This document shows, one piece after another, positions 23,177 to 34,083 of a DNA stretch of 64,000 nt. Location of the stretch: assembly GCA_002633025.1 (NCBI GenBank), contig NMRB01000770.1, positions 96,619-160,618 of the forward strand, read 5' to 3'. The notes below the pieces were generated by a model. That model searched no databases, was not told the origin of the DNA, and saw only the letters and a list, made by a program, of their open reading frames with translations. This stretch comes from Notospermus geniculatus. Its lineage: Eukaryota > Nemertea > Pilidiophora > Heteronemertea > Lineidae. The position numbers were made by a program, and so were the translations under genes. Position 1 is the stretch's first letter. Each line of letters starts with the position of its first letter.

Positions 23177-23428
23177 TTTTGTAAAAAATATGTAAAGTTT
23201 ACCCATCAAAAGATTTAAAATCAGTATCAATATTCAATATGCGTGTTTGGCTGAATTCTTACTTTAAAAGGTGAGGTGAAATATATAATCCAATAATGGA
23301 AGCAGCCATCTTATGTCACGTGACCTCTACAGCACTACCACAGCAATAGCGGCGTTATGTGCCAGACGTTTGTGTAGCAGTACTGCGGAACGAAACGGCT
23401 GGCTGCGCGACACTAGCACCCACCCTAA

Positions 23429-24097
23429 AGCTAGGCGCACATGTATGCGGTTCGTGCTCCGGTGCGGCAACGGTAGGGGTGTTTTAAAAGTTGACTGACC
23501 CAATGCTGCTCGACTCATCATTCAGCCGGGTCAGTCAACTTTACAAACACCACTACTGTTGCCGCACCGGAGCACGGACCGCATACATGTGCTCCTAGCT
23601 TAAAGGCCTGTATCCACTACAACGGTTTGCGGTACGGTTTGCGGTCTGGGAGCGATTTTCACAGGCATTGGGATAATTAACACGCCATGTATTGTTAAAC
23701 CATCGAAGGATTATCCAAAACCCTGTGAAAAAAAACCCGGCGCGTCAAACCGCAGCGGTAACCCGGACTAATGGATACAGACCTTTAAAGGCCTGTATTC
23801 ACTGCAACGGTTTGCGGTGCGGGAGCGATTTTCACAGGCATCGGGATAATTAACACGCCATGTATTGTTAAACCATCGAAGGATTATCCAAAACCCTGTG
23901 AAAAAATCCCGGCGCGGCAAACCGCAGCGGTAACCCGGACTAGTGGATACAGGCCTTTAGTGTGTGTGCACACTAGAAGCGATTCGCCAAGCGATTTGGA
24001 ATCGCACGCGAATCGCTTTTGTTTGGGAGGCATTGCGGCATGAAATAACAAAGAAATCGGATGCGTTTGGCGAATCGCGTGAAGTGTATACCCACCC
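23429..24097. mobile_element. four hairpin MITEs in a row sharing TTAA junctions
   Basis: Four consecutive hairpins: (1) 23429-23599, arms CATGTATGCGGTTCGTGCTC / GAGCACGGACCGCATACATG; (2) 23604-23784, ends AGGCCTGTATCCACTA / TAATGGATACAGACCT; (3) 23789-23956, a ~93% identical copy of (2); (4) about 23961-24097, arms AGAAGCGATTCGCC / GGCGAATCGCGTGA. TTAA at 23600-23603 and 23785-23788 is shared by neighbours; the outer ones are degraded (CTAA, TTAG). The layout suggests repeated insertion at the TTAA of an earlier copy. No coding content. Confidence 0.75.
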
Positions 24098-24179
24098 TAG
24101 AAAGCACCGAACGATAGGTTAGGCGGTAATTTCGGTTTCTTTGTTGGAGTAGGAGTTGGTGCTATTAGTTAATTAGGAA

Positions 24180-24470
24180 TTTATTTGAAGCAAACAAAAA
24201 GTACTGAAAAAAAGATAAGTTGTCCAGGGCTGAAGCGGGCATTAGTAGCCCTGGATTAACAGAAATAGAAAATACGGTAAATAAATGATGGTGGAAGACA
24301 ACAGTACACACGAAAATGAGAGAAAAAGAAATGGTACAAAACAATGAGTAAGATAGATAAGACCGTGATGACAGGTTGCATGATTTTACAACTGGACAGG
24401 GTACTATTAAACATTATTAAGTAAGGCGACAGTGTCAGAAATAAAATGACTAACTGCAGTAATGACACCA
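24180..24470 (-). mobile_element. CR1-type 3' UTR fragment
   Basis: Contains TGTCCAGGGCTGAAGCGGGC and TTAGTAGCCCTGGATTAACA, matching the 3' UTR signature of the large element at 30.1 kb (CCGGGGCTGAGGCAGGATGC ... TTAGCCCCGGTTTACA). Coding part absent. Confidence 0.5.
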
Positions 24471-24483
24471 CGGTTAGTTGCTA

Positions 24484-24727
24484 TGAGAGTTGTTGTCTAT
24501 TCGCAACTGTCGCAGTGCTCGGACAGTCGCAGGAAATGTGACAATACAAGCATTATGTAACAGGCCTTCAACCATGTCAGGGTTTTTCACGATTTATTTA
24601 TTCCTGACCCATGTGTCCCTGTCACTCATTTGAATGAGGTAAGGACTAGCTATTATGCATTCTGCCTTCACGTCCGACTTGACCAGTAGATTTAATTTAA
24701 AGGTCAAGTGTCACAAAAATACACTTA
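24484..24727 (+). mobile_element. non-LTR retrotransposon 3' end, copy B
   Basis: Nearly identical to copy A (22928-23176). The last ORF codons read ELLSIRNCRSARTVAGNV and are then frameshifted by one base (GTGACAATACAAG instead of GTGACAACAAG). Confidence 0.7.
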
Positions 24728-25380
24728 TGCATGCAATCATCAAGAGGTCCATATTGACATATATAGGCCTAAGATAAGAGGCCTTATTCAGCATCTTCAG
24801 AACATTTTATGAAAAAAATGCTGGGAAAAAATGACGACAAGACTAAATCTAAGGGAAATGCTGTTCTTTTCACATGACCTATTAAAGCAGCCATGAGGCA
24901 CATGAAAGTACAGATAGTTAGTGAGGTCCCTGTCACAGAGGAGGACAGCATGGATTTGAACCCCGGCAGCTGTTTTGACTTTGGCACACCAAGTGTACGA
25001 GGCTAACGCAAATAAAATGGGTCTAACTGTTCTTTCAATTCCTGAGATATGGCCCCAGCATGCGCAGTAAGCCCCCCCCCCCAAGCCCTCAAAGTAGTGT
25101 CACTGCTGTATTCAAGACGAGCTTGCTCGAAAGCAGCCAGTTCATCCACCATTGCTCGATCCCTTCTGGCCATGAGTGCAACTGTTCTGCAACTGTTCAG
25201 CAACTGTTGCAAGAATGACTGTCCCTCGAAAGTACAATGGTGTGACTGTTGTACAACTGTCCCTCACGAAGCAGCCAAGTGCAACCAGTTCAATGTGGCA
25301 ATGGTCATGAAAGCAAACTGTAGGCCTACATCGCAGACCGACAGTCAACAATAGGCCAACACCTTCAGGCAAAAATACAC
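24728..25380. other. no supported gene
   Basis: Short open frames on both strands only. A local run of AACTGTTGCAA-type repeats lies at about 25180-25260, and a CCCCCCCC run at about 25072. Confidence 0.3.
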
Positions 25381-25550
25381 TGTTGCTTTGATTCAAAAAG
25401 TATTATGTCAGGGTAAATGTGGCTGAAGTGACTGTGTAACATGCACAACCACCCTGACCACGCATGACATGGCCTATTACATAATGCGGGCTGCCACATT
25501 TCCTGGGACTTTTTGAGCACTGCGACAGTTGCGAATAGACAACAACTCTA
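25381..25550 (-). mobile_element. non-LTR retrotransposon 3' end, copy C, at assembly gap
   Basis: Identical over about 170 bp (one mismatch seen) to 26309-26478, the end of copy D. The minus strand ends ..ELLSIRNCRSAQKVPGNVAA.. before the stop. It abuts the 232-N gap, so it may be an assembly duplicate of copy D. Confidence 0.6.
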
Positions 25551-25782
25551 NNNNNNNNNNNNNNNNNNNNNNNNNNNNNNNNNNNNNNNNNNNNNNNNNN
25601 NNNNNNNNNNNNNNNNNNNNNNNNNNNNNNNNNNNNNNNNNNNNNNNNNNNNNNNNNNNNNNNNNNNNNNNNNNNNNNNNNNNNNNNNNNNNNNNNNNNN
25701 NNNNNNNNNNNNNNNNNNNNNNNNNNNNNNNNNNNNNNNNNNNNNNNNNNNNNNNNNNNNNNNNNNNNNNNNNNNNNNNNNN

Positions 25783-26170
25783 GGAATTTCAGGAGAAAAC
25801 GAATTAGAAGCCTGAATTAACCATCCCCGATAGGCTTATATCAGGGATCCTGTTCCAGTTACGCAATACTTCTCAAGGTCAGAGGTCAAGGTCACAGTCA
25901 ACCATCACAAAAAACATGAGACAGAACCTGCATGGTGATGGTGGAAGCCTAATAACTTCATCTACACCTAGGTTATCAAGGATGAGCTTTCAGATTACGC
26001 AATGACCTTGAAGGTTAGAGGTCAAGGTCAAGGTTAAACAGTTCTACAGCGCAAATCTCCTTGGGATTTCAGGAGAAAACGAATTAGAAGCCTGAATTAA
26101 CCATCTCCTATAAGTTTCATCAAGTATGCCTGTTCCAGTTACGCAATACTTCTCAAGGTCAGAGGCCACA
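25783..26170. repeat. tandem repeat of about 282 bp
   Basis: The block GGAATTTCAGGAGAAAACGA followed by ATTAGAAGCCTGAATTAACC and TTACGCAATACTTCTCAAGG appears at 25783 and again at 26065. The array may extend into the gap on its left. No coding content. Confidence 0.65.
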
Positions 26171-26309
26171 GTTAATTAGCTCTAGAGTAGTAAACTTCTC
26201 ATCGGAAACCATTGACATCGCTCCGATGTCCTTTTCTTGTTCTCGATGGTTTTACAATAGACTTAAGGTCGACCTTAACGTTAAGGAACGTTGTAAAATA
26301 CTACCCACT

Positions 26310-26923
26310 GTTGCTTTGATTCAAAAAGTATTATGTCAGGGTAAATGTGGCTGAAGTGACTGTGTAACATGCACAACCACCCTGACCACGCATGACATGG
26401 CCTATTACATAATGCGGGCTGCCACATTTCCTGGGACTTTTTGAGCACTGCGACAGTTGCCAATAGACAACAACTCTATTGGAGACTGTTGCATCCCCCA
26501 AAGTAAACCCCGCAACCTGTCATCATTGTTCGGGAAGCTATTGTAGGAGATTGTAAACAGAGGCAGCAGACCGAGTTCGGTAAACAATTTATGACGTAGG
26601 TGATCCAAAAGAGGGCAATGGAAGAACAAGTGCTTGGTAGTTTGAGACCTGGACCCACACTGACACACTGGATTACGAACACTTTCAAAATTGTGGGTAA
26701 AGTAATGAGATCTAAAAATGAGATCACAGCGGGTTCTATTGAGTAAAATTTCATCCTTACGAGGTATGTTCAGTTTAGTACAGACAAGAAAATCTTTCCT
26801 CCCTCTCAGGTGAACACGAGTATTATACTTAAAGGAATTTCTAGAGTAACATTGTCTTAAGTGATTAGGTAAGGAATTCCAGAGCTTGATACTTGTTGGT
26901 GCTAAGATTTCGTCATTTTCCAC
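26310..26923 (-). pseudogene. non-LTR retrotransposon RT C-terminal fragment, copy D
   Basis: An open frame of 172 codons (26923-26405) reading SIKLWNSLPNHLRQCYSRNS..., then RTRCDLIFRSHYF..., then NPVCQCGSRSQTTKHLFFHC..., and ending ELLSIGNCRSAQKVPGNVAA.. with a TAG or similar stop. It is the post-RT part of a CR1-group ORF2 with a C-terminal CCHC-like knuckle (C-x-C ... H ... C). The apparent Met start is accidental: the copy is 5'-truncated and has no RT catalytic motif. The 3' UTR continues to about 26310. It is the best-preserved reference for the fragments at 0.2-1.1, 22.9, 24.5 and 25.4 kb. Confidence 0.75.
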
Positions 26924-26929
26924 AGACGT

Positions 26930-28050
26930 CTGTTCATCTTCTTCCGGGGATCCAGTGACAGTAGCTGCAGCAGACCGTTTTGAGAGGGAATACCAACACT
27001 AATTCCACCTGTGAAAGTACAATAAACCTCTGTTTCAAGACAGCATTTTGGACTGATGCCATGTATTTTTTTTTCTGGCACACTGTACAATTACTGCATG
27101 CATGGACGTTCTCTCTCATTTTTGATTGATTGTAAACAATTCGTTGGTAGGGAAATGATTTTACGATACTAGGTTGCAGCGCTCTTTGTGTAAATATTTT
27201 CATATCAAAATTAAGTAAGCAGAACTTACTGTGTAGACAGGTTTTATAAGTGACAGTAGAGTACATACCTGGTACTCGGCTGAAACGTGGGTTTGATTCA
27301 GAATCAAGCAAATCCAGGAATTCACATTCCCAGTCCGCCGACTTGAGAGGCTTGTTTCCCGTCTTCTTCATGTCAGATTTTGACTTCACTGTATTTTGTA
27401 TGTTGTTGATCTTTTTGGGAGCTGTTCCTTGGTCAATGGTATTCCACTGTTCAGCTTCCGATTTGCATAAAAGGACAGACCAACAAAAGATCTTTTTCGG
27501 CAGCTGTTCCTTGGTCAATGGTATTCCACTTTTCAGCTTCCGATTTGCATAAAACATTTGTAAAAGGACAGGCATTTCCTAAAGCAGACCGACAAAAGTT
27601 TTCTTCTTGTGGCGGCTTTTGTTTGACATTTCTGTTCAGGAGTGAAATACTTGCCCATAAAGTTGGCGTTAGGCTTCCTTTACATAGAACTATACGGTAT
27701 ACGAATACCGCGGTTAACAATGGCTTCACGGTCGTGAATCCACTTGAAGCCTTTGTTAAATGGCGTTTTCGTGTACCGTATACGTCTATGTAACGGAAGC
27801 CTTAAGGCTTCCTTTACATAGAAGTATACGGTATACGAAAACGGCCGGATAACAATGGCTTCACGGCAGTGAATCCACTTGAAGCAGCGCAAAGACATTC
27901 CTGATATTGTATACATGTTTTGGAATTCTAGTGAATGCACGGACGGACATCGACTGGGTTATGGTTAGCTACTTCGAATACACGTGCGATTGTAAACGTT
28001 TCGCCGTTTTTGTATGATCAAGGACTGATACGGGTTGTCGTGAAGTTGCT
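26930..28050. other. no supported gene; local duplicated blocks
   Basis: Two short direct-repeat sets. One is GGCAGCTGTTCCTTGGTCAA-type sequence at about 27418-27460 and 27498-27550. The other is a hairpin-like pair at about 27660-27800 and 27805-27890 built on TTCCTTTACATAGAA.TATAC and GTATACG. Open frames across them are repeat-driven. Confidence 0.4.
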
Positions 28051-28057
28051 GACAACC

Positions 28058-29104
28058 TCAACTTTTTCTACCGAACAACTGCCTCATTTGTTTCGCAAAC
28101 ACTGCCCGAAATTTTGCCCCACTAAAACAATAGAGAAGGAAATTGATAGCGTGATTCAGATATGTCATGGCGCGGGTTGAACAATAAAGAAGGTGGTCGA
28201 GAGCTACACGTTTAAAAGTATCATATCGGAAATCATTTATAACGGGATCCAGCTCTGGGAAGTAAGTAGGTACAATTGCGAAATAAAGCTGGTTCGGCAA
28301 AGCAAGAATGATAAAGAAAATGCTCACGACGACTAACATTGTTGTCACACTTCCGAGATTCGAATCTTTCGAAGCTTGCTCATCCAACATGGCTCGCCTT
28401 TTCGTTCTGTTGACAAGCAGCGCCGAGGTAATGACAAAATTGCATACGGCGATTCCGATGAAGGGTATACCGGCGTACATTGCCATACGTACATTGGCCC
28501 ATTCGTTGAAGAAAAATGCCTCGTACTGTGAACCGACTGGGCCAGCAGCACAATAACCAAAATCTAGATTAATTTCGAAGTATATAAGGCAATGAGAATT
28601 CAAAGAAAGGAGGACAGTGAATACACCAGTAAGTATGAAATATACGCACTTCTTAGAGAAGAGAAATCGGGCCTTTAAAGGAAACAATACGCATATCAAC
28701 CTCTCCAGTGTGAGCAATAAGATGCACCATGACGAGAACATCACTGTAAACTCCGTCATAAAGCCATGAGTCTTACACAGGAAATTCGATTGCATTCGTA
28801 TTTGGATTCCGTAGGCAGTATTAAGAACGAAATCAAGACAGCCAACGTAGAGGACGGCCAGATCAGTAACAGAAAGAGTCATGAGGAGGATACGGGTGGA
28901 GATGCTACCCATTTTTCCACTGGATACAACCAACATCGTCATAAAATTAAAAACTGTACCAAATGCAATTATTACAGGGGCAATGTACGCCACAATAAAC
29001 CATGCGACATTGGCTTCCCAGATGTCATACTCTAGTTCTAGCAATCGTAAAAGAGAATAGTAAATATAGTCTGCAGTCGTTTCAGGCGATACGGGATTGG
29101 CCAT
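28058..29104 (-). CDS. rhodopsin-family GPCR (peptide-receptor-like)
   Basis: An intact single-exon receptor of 348 aa starting ATGGCC at 29104. All seven hydrophobic segments are present. TM1 has N53, TM2 has LSVTDLA with D81, TM3 begins near C110 (FLCKTHGF), and the partner Cys is C185 in ECL2 (FGYCAAGP). The DRY position is ERL (134-136), followed by ICVLFPLKA. TM6 has ILALPNQLYF. TM7 reads NHAINFLLY (317-325), a degenerate NPxxY, and is followed by CFSGAKFRAVF and a short basic tail. The overall pattern is that of the many invertebrate orphan receptors annotated as FMRFamide- or thyrotropin-releasing-hormone-receptor-like. It differs from the 3.3-kb receptor by keeping the TM3-ECL2 cysteine pair. 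Expected site: plasma membrane; ligand unknown. Confidence 0.85.
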   Translation of the reverse strand: MANPVSPETTADYIYYSLLRLLELEYDIWEANVAWFIVAYIAPVIIAFGTVFNFMTMLVVSSGKMGSISTRILLMTLSVTDLAVLYVGCLDFVLNTAYGIQIRMQSNFLCKTHGFMTEFTVMFSSWCILLLTLERLICVLFPLKARFLFSKKCVYFILTGVFTVLLSLNSHCLIYFEINLDFGYCAAGPVGSQYEAFFFNEWANVRMAMYAGIPFIGIAVCNFVITSALLVNRTKRRAMLDEQASKDSNLGSVTTMLVVVSIFFIILALPNQLYFAIVPTYFPELDPVINDFRYDTFKRVALDHLLYCSTRAMTYLNHAINFLLYCFSGAKFRAVFAKQMRQLFGRKS

Positions 29105-29725
29105 AGTAAATTTGTCAAACTACACGTATGAAGGAGTTAGAAAGCAATGGTACCACATAAACCACAGTCAAAACTGCCGCTTCGAATATGATCACAGACA
29201 GATACCTATACTCTGTTGGAATCCTTAGGTATTTGTTTGTCGCACCTCAATCGCAGGAGAATGATTCCATGTCTTGGCAACGTTCCACTTGCAAAGACAC
29301 TTGCTGGTGTCCCTTTTTGAAGGTAATGCGCCAGCGGCTATCTCACTTTTTCGCAGTTGAAGATTTATACACATTCGTGGATCATATTTACCAGATGATG
29401 CGAATGCATGTGCCAACAGCGGAATGAGCCAAGAACAATGGTGAAACATGTATGAACTATATTTGTATTTGATTCATCGCTCAGTAGAAGGATATTTTTA
29501 GTAAATATCGATGATGCTTTTGAGAACGCAGTGCATAAGTATTGCCTCGATATTTTACATGTCCGACTTAAGAAGGAAAAGCGACATTTAGTAATGCTGA
29601 AGGGGTAATTGCAAACTCGCTAGCCCAGCGGTACGGCGTTCCGTGTTTTCGGTTTGCTCCACTTGTACTACTGGCTTCATACACGCTTATCACTCTGCTG
29701 CGAATGAGCAGAGTGAATAAAAAAA
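29105..29725. other. 5' flank of the second GPCR; no feature recognised
   Basis: About 620 bp with no supported gene or repeat and no clear core promoter. Confidence 0.35.
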
Positions 29726-29728
29726 CTG

Positions 29729-29770
29729 ATCTACAGGGTGAGCAAAAAAAACTGTTCCTCCAACTTTCTT
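29729..29770. repeat. mariner-like terminal fragment
   Basis: CTACAGGGTGAGCAAAAAAA followed by ACTGTTCCTCC resembles a mariner terminal repeat, and a similar end occurs near 17843. No partner end found. Confidence 0.35.
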
Positions 29771-29791
29771 GGCCTGCCATACAAAGTTTAT

Positions 29792-30025
29792 AGTTGCGCT
29801 TCCACTACAAAAAAAGCCGATATTTGTCCGCTCTTGTTCTGCTTCCATTACAGAATTGCCGGGTTTAATAAGTCCGGTTCTATTAAGTGCCGATTTATTT
29901 AGTTTGGATTAGGTCATGCACAGACGCAAGCGACTTAGAACCGGACTTATTAAACCCGGCAATTCTGTAATGGAAGCAGAATAAGAGCGGACAAATACCG
30001 GCTTTTTTGTAGTGGAAGCGCAACT
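29792..30025. mobile_element. 234-bp foldback MITE with ~85-bp arms
   Basis: The arms are nearly perfect: GTTGCGCTTCCACTACAAAA at the left end and TTTTGTAGTGGAAGCGCAAC at the right end, and inward CTGCTTCCATTACAGAATTG and its complement. The loop is about 55 bp. Flanked by TAT on both sides. High arm identity suggests recent formation. Confidence 0.8.
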
Positions 30026-30585
30026 TATGACAGGTACTGAAAGATAAATGGTGCCATTCCTTTCCTATGGATAAGATAAGATAGATTTTATTCTCCATTT
30101 CAAATAAAAATACAGAGAAAATAAATATCCGGGGCTGAGGCAGGATGCATTATTAGCCCCGGTTTACAAAAGTTTAAATACATGAGCGTGTGCAGGTGTG
30201 CACTACATAAACTAAAGCAGGAGAAGAAAAAGAGTCAACATAATATAATGGCCTTCAGTTTGGCCAGAGATTTAAGGTAAAAGAAAAACAATCGACAGTT
30301 CAGTACAGAAGTTCAAAAGTTACCTTCAAGTACAGTCAGAACCTTGACAATAAATTGCCCGGTTAATGTTATTATATTAACATTACCGGGAAAGTTGTTT
30401 TCTTCATTCCCGTACAAAAGGGTCACGATTTTCCAATAATCACTTAACGAATAAAATGAGTTAATGTTAAAGTTTGGCAGCATAGACAGATCAGTCATAA
30501 ATTCTTCACGAATAATATCAATGAGAGGGCAATGCAAGAGAAGGTGCGGAGTAGATTGAAGCCTNTGGACACGTGGGTTTGAGAT

Positions 30586-30850
30586 GAGAATGGGTCCATG
30601 GTACCCAGAATATTTGTTCTTCGAGCCTGAAACGAGGAGGTCCTTAGGTTCCAGTAACCCATAATGACCAGTTTCACAGGTCACTTTGGCCCATCTACTA
30701 TTGCTGCTCATGGGTGCCAACACCCCACGGTAGCATTCGTAGATGGGCCAAAGTGACCTATGAAACTCTCATTATGGGTTACTGGAACCTATAGACCTGT
30801 CCGTTTCAGGCTCGAAGAACAAATATTCTGGGCACCATGGACCCATTCTC
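30586..30850. repeat. inverted duplication inside the retroelement 3' coding end
   Basis: 30586-30704 and 30735-30850 are inverted copies (for example GAATGGGTCCATGGTACCCA against TGGGCACCATGGACCCATTC, and CTTCGAGCCTGAAACG against CGTTTCAGGCTCGAAG). A 30-bp centre separates them. The minus-strand reading continues past the palindrome into STPHLLLHCPLIDI, the family's C-terminal knuckle. The plus-strand arm is therefore the extra, inverted piece. It could be a rearrangement in the element or an assembly effect (N at 30565). Confidence 0.75.
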
Positions 30851-33800
30851 CATTGAACACGTTTCGAAACCCATGTGTCCAGGTAGTGGACAAAATCATG
30901 GGTCTCTCGAGCCCATTCGTTTTTACAGTGAATTTTAGGGCCTTCAAGATGCTTTCGTACTTTATACTTAAATGAATTCTTAGACTGGCTCATTTTAACA
31001 GTAGGTGGCAAAATCTCCCAGGCTCTGATTGATGATGGAACTGTAGATTTCAATGTTCGATTAGAAAGGTTTATGGGTATCCTTTAATTCCTTCTCACTC
31101 TCAGTCGCTGATCTTGAACGGGATTCCTATACATGCTAAAGATATTTTCAACATAAAGAGGAACATGTCCACTTTCAACATCAAACATAAGGGATAATTT
31201 CTTTTCTCTCCGCCTAATTTCAAGGGTACTCCAATTCAAACAATCTAGAACCTTCTTGGTACTCGTGCCTTTAACACAACCACTGACAAGTAGCGCTGCT
31301 CTATAATGGACTTGGTCTAGCTTACTGAGAAGTTTCTGAGTAGCTGAATCAAAGATTATACCACCATATTCCAAGAGTGGGATAATAAATGACATATACA
31401 TTTTTTCCAGGTGCTTAGATTTAACAGATTTCTTTAAGGCACCAAGTGGATTAAGCATAGAGTTAGCTTTCTTGATGATGGATGTAATATGCTCATCATA
31501 ACTTAAGAATTGATCAAGGATGACGCCAAGATGTTTATGGGAATCAGCTCGAACAATCAAATCAGTTCCAAGTCTTAATGGCGGATACACTACTGAATTC
31601 CTCATTCTCGATCGAAAAATGACTTCATTACTTTTGGAAGCTTTAAAATCTAGCTTCCAAGTCGCAGACCACTGCTCTAATGAATCTAAATCATTCTGTA
31701 ACAAACCATGAGAAAATTGAACATCACCCTTCGGATCAACTGGCATAAACAAGGAACTATCATCTGCATACAGGTACAATAGACTATTTTGTACGACATC
31801 AGGCAAATCATTTATGTAAATTAAGAATAACAGTGGCCCCAGAATGGAGCCCTGGGGAACACCAGAATTAATGTAACCATTGGGAGACTGATCGGATATG
31901 GATTCCAATACCCTCACTTGAATCGACCTGTTTCTGAGGTACGATTCGATTAGACGCAACAGTGTTCCATCGTAGCCATACCCAGCCAACTTTATCAGAA
32001 GTAGCTCGTGGGGAACCGCATCGAAAGCTCCAGGTATATCTAAGAATATTCCCCTCGTCTCCAGACCATTATCTATATTAGAGTGTGACATGTGGGAAAT
32101 ACTAAGCAATTGTTTAACTGTGTCATGCCCCTTAAGAAATATTGATTGACGTTCGAATAAAAGCTCATTTGTGATCAGGTGGTCATACATACCAGCATAA
32201 ACTAATCTTTCAAAAACTTTAGACAGTGAGCTCAGAAGAGTTACTGGTCTATAATTAGTGGTATCTATCTTAGAGCCCTTATTCTTATAGATGGGAACCA
32301 CCTCACCAAATTTCCAACAGTTGGGATGAATACCGGACTCCTCGATCCTCTTGAATAACCTCCAAAGTGGGTCGTCGAGAGAATCAGCCACCAAATGAAG
32401 CATGCGATTAGTAATTCCATCCACACCGCCAGCTTTCGTGCAGTCCAAAGCCTTAAGAAGTTTGTTGATGTCATGTTTAGAGACACTAATATTACTAATA
32501 ACAGTATTGGAACGCCGTCTGAAGTCTGGCGGCATGGACAGATCATGATCATGATGGAACTTAGACATAAACTGTTTGAGAAAAAACTGCGCCTTTTGGC
32601 GATTAGTATAAGCAATATCATTATTCATTTCCAACGGTGGGATACCGGAGCAAAATTTCTTACCAAGAAGGCGTTTAATAACAACCCAATAATTTTTAGA
32701 TCCAGAGTTACTGGCATCAAGTGATTCACAAAGTTTGTTTCTATAATCACTCTTCCTTTCGGCAATGAGCTCCGTCACGGCCTTAGCCCTATCCTTTAAA
32801 TTACTATAATTTTCCGTATTATTTTGCTTAACAAATCTACGATATGCTTTGTTTCTCCTATTAATAGCTTTCTTTACCCCGTCATTGAACCAAGGTGCGT
32901 CAGATGCTTTGGCAAACCTATCATGGTAAGGAATATATGACTCAAAGATGTGTGTCAGTGCATTACTAAACGTCACAGTCATTTCATGGATATTAGGATT
33001 ATCCATTATTTCATCCCACCTGTACTCCCGAATAGCATCGTTTAGAGCTGTAACATTGGTCTGTGCAAACTTCCAAGACCTTTTCTTAACTTTAGCCTCG
33101 TGGGAAAAAATTGAAATATCAACAGAGGTTAAAATTGTGCTATGATCAGTACCAGCAATAGGGCACAAGACCTCAGCATTCAAAATATACCCAGGTGAAT
33201 TGCAAAAAACCAGATCAAGACACGTCCGACTTGTTGGCGTAATTCTGGTGGGAGAATCGATCAACTGAGATAACGAATGATTCAAAGAGACCTCATAGAG
33301 TTTATTCCCTTCGAGTGTATTTATGTCACCATACCACCAGTACTTGCTACGGGCATTGAAATCACCCCCTAGAATTAATAAATCTGTCCTAACTCTCAGA
33401 GCTCGAGCTACACTCTCATCCAATGCTCTAAAGTATTCATCTCTCTGCAAAGGTGACTGTGAAGGTGATCTGTATGTTAAGCCATACAATACCTTTTTAT
33501 GTCCAACTATGACTTCTAACCATATAACCCCAATACGTAAATCATCTAGATCAAACCTTCTTTTGTAATAGAGTGAATTATGAATATAGATCAGCAGGCC
33601 CCTAGCACGAGGGCTGTACAATTCATTATCAACCGGATGATAGCCATCTATCATAAAATTACTCATTTGTAAATTTACCCCAACTTCACACAGCCCTGCT
33701 ACATGTACCTCATGCTCACGCAAAAAAAGACCTAATTCATCAAACCTCTTCCCACTATCCGCGTTTAAACTATTTATATTAGAAAACATCAAATTCAAAC

Positions 33801-34083
33801 TCTGTCGTGGCCCTGGGTGTACCTCAACATCATTGGAAAGAACAATTAATTGTTGAATTACATCTGGTTGGAACACCATAAACAACAAATTGAAAACGCC
33901 CGGCGTGAAGAGGACTACCATGGTAACGCTAGACAAAATACAACAAGTTCCATTGACATTTAGGATATGATTATAAACACTTTTGAACACTATACATGAG
34001 CACATGGGTATTATTAGTAAGCACAAGCGCAAAATGGCAAGGTCGACAGTCACTAAACACAACAATGTCCACTTTAACCCCAA
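30772..34083 (-). pseudogene. CR1-type ORF2: 2A-like N-terminus, AP-endonuclease, reverse transcriptase
   Basis: The open frame runs for 999 codons to a TAA at 31084 and then continues in the same frame for about 100 more (KSTVPSSIRAWEILPP..), so the stop is premature. In order: a hydrophobic N-terminus (residues 1-83); the 2A-like motif DVEVHPGP (85-92); an AP-endonuclease with SNINSL (101-106), E133 (CEVG), YRSP (204-207), GDFN (240-243), D290 (CLDLVF) and TDH (312-314); and the RT with YRPVTLLSS, FLDIPGAFD, GVPQGSILGP and YADD (772-775). Catalytic residues are present in both enzymes, so decay is recent. After the RT lies the ..IRAWEILPP.. segment common to the family. It nicks target DNA and copies its own RNA. 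The family is CR1/L2-like; the clade cannot be fixed by eye. Confidence 0.85.

Noticed and set aside
25049-25396. 101-codon plus frame and 84-codon minus frame
   Set aside because: Low-complexity Cys/Leu-rich translations of local repeats beside an assembly gap.
26934-27575. 213-codon minus-strand open frame
   Set aside because: Contains internal duplicated blocks (KSEAE.WNTIDQGTAP twice) that reflect DNA repeats; no domain recognised.
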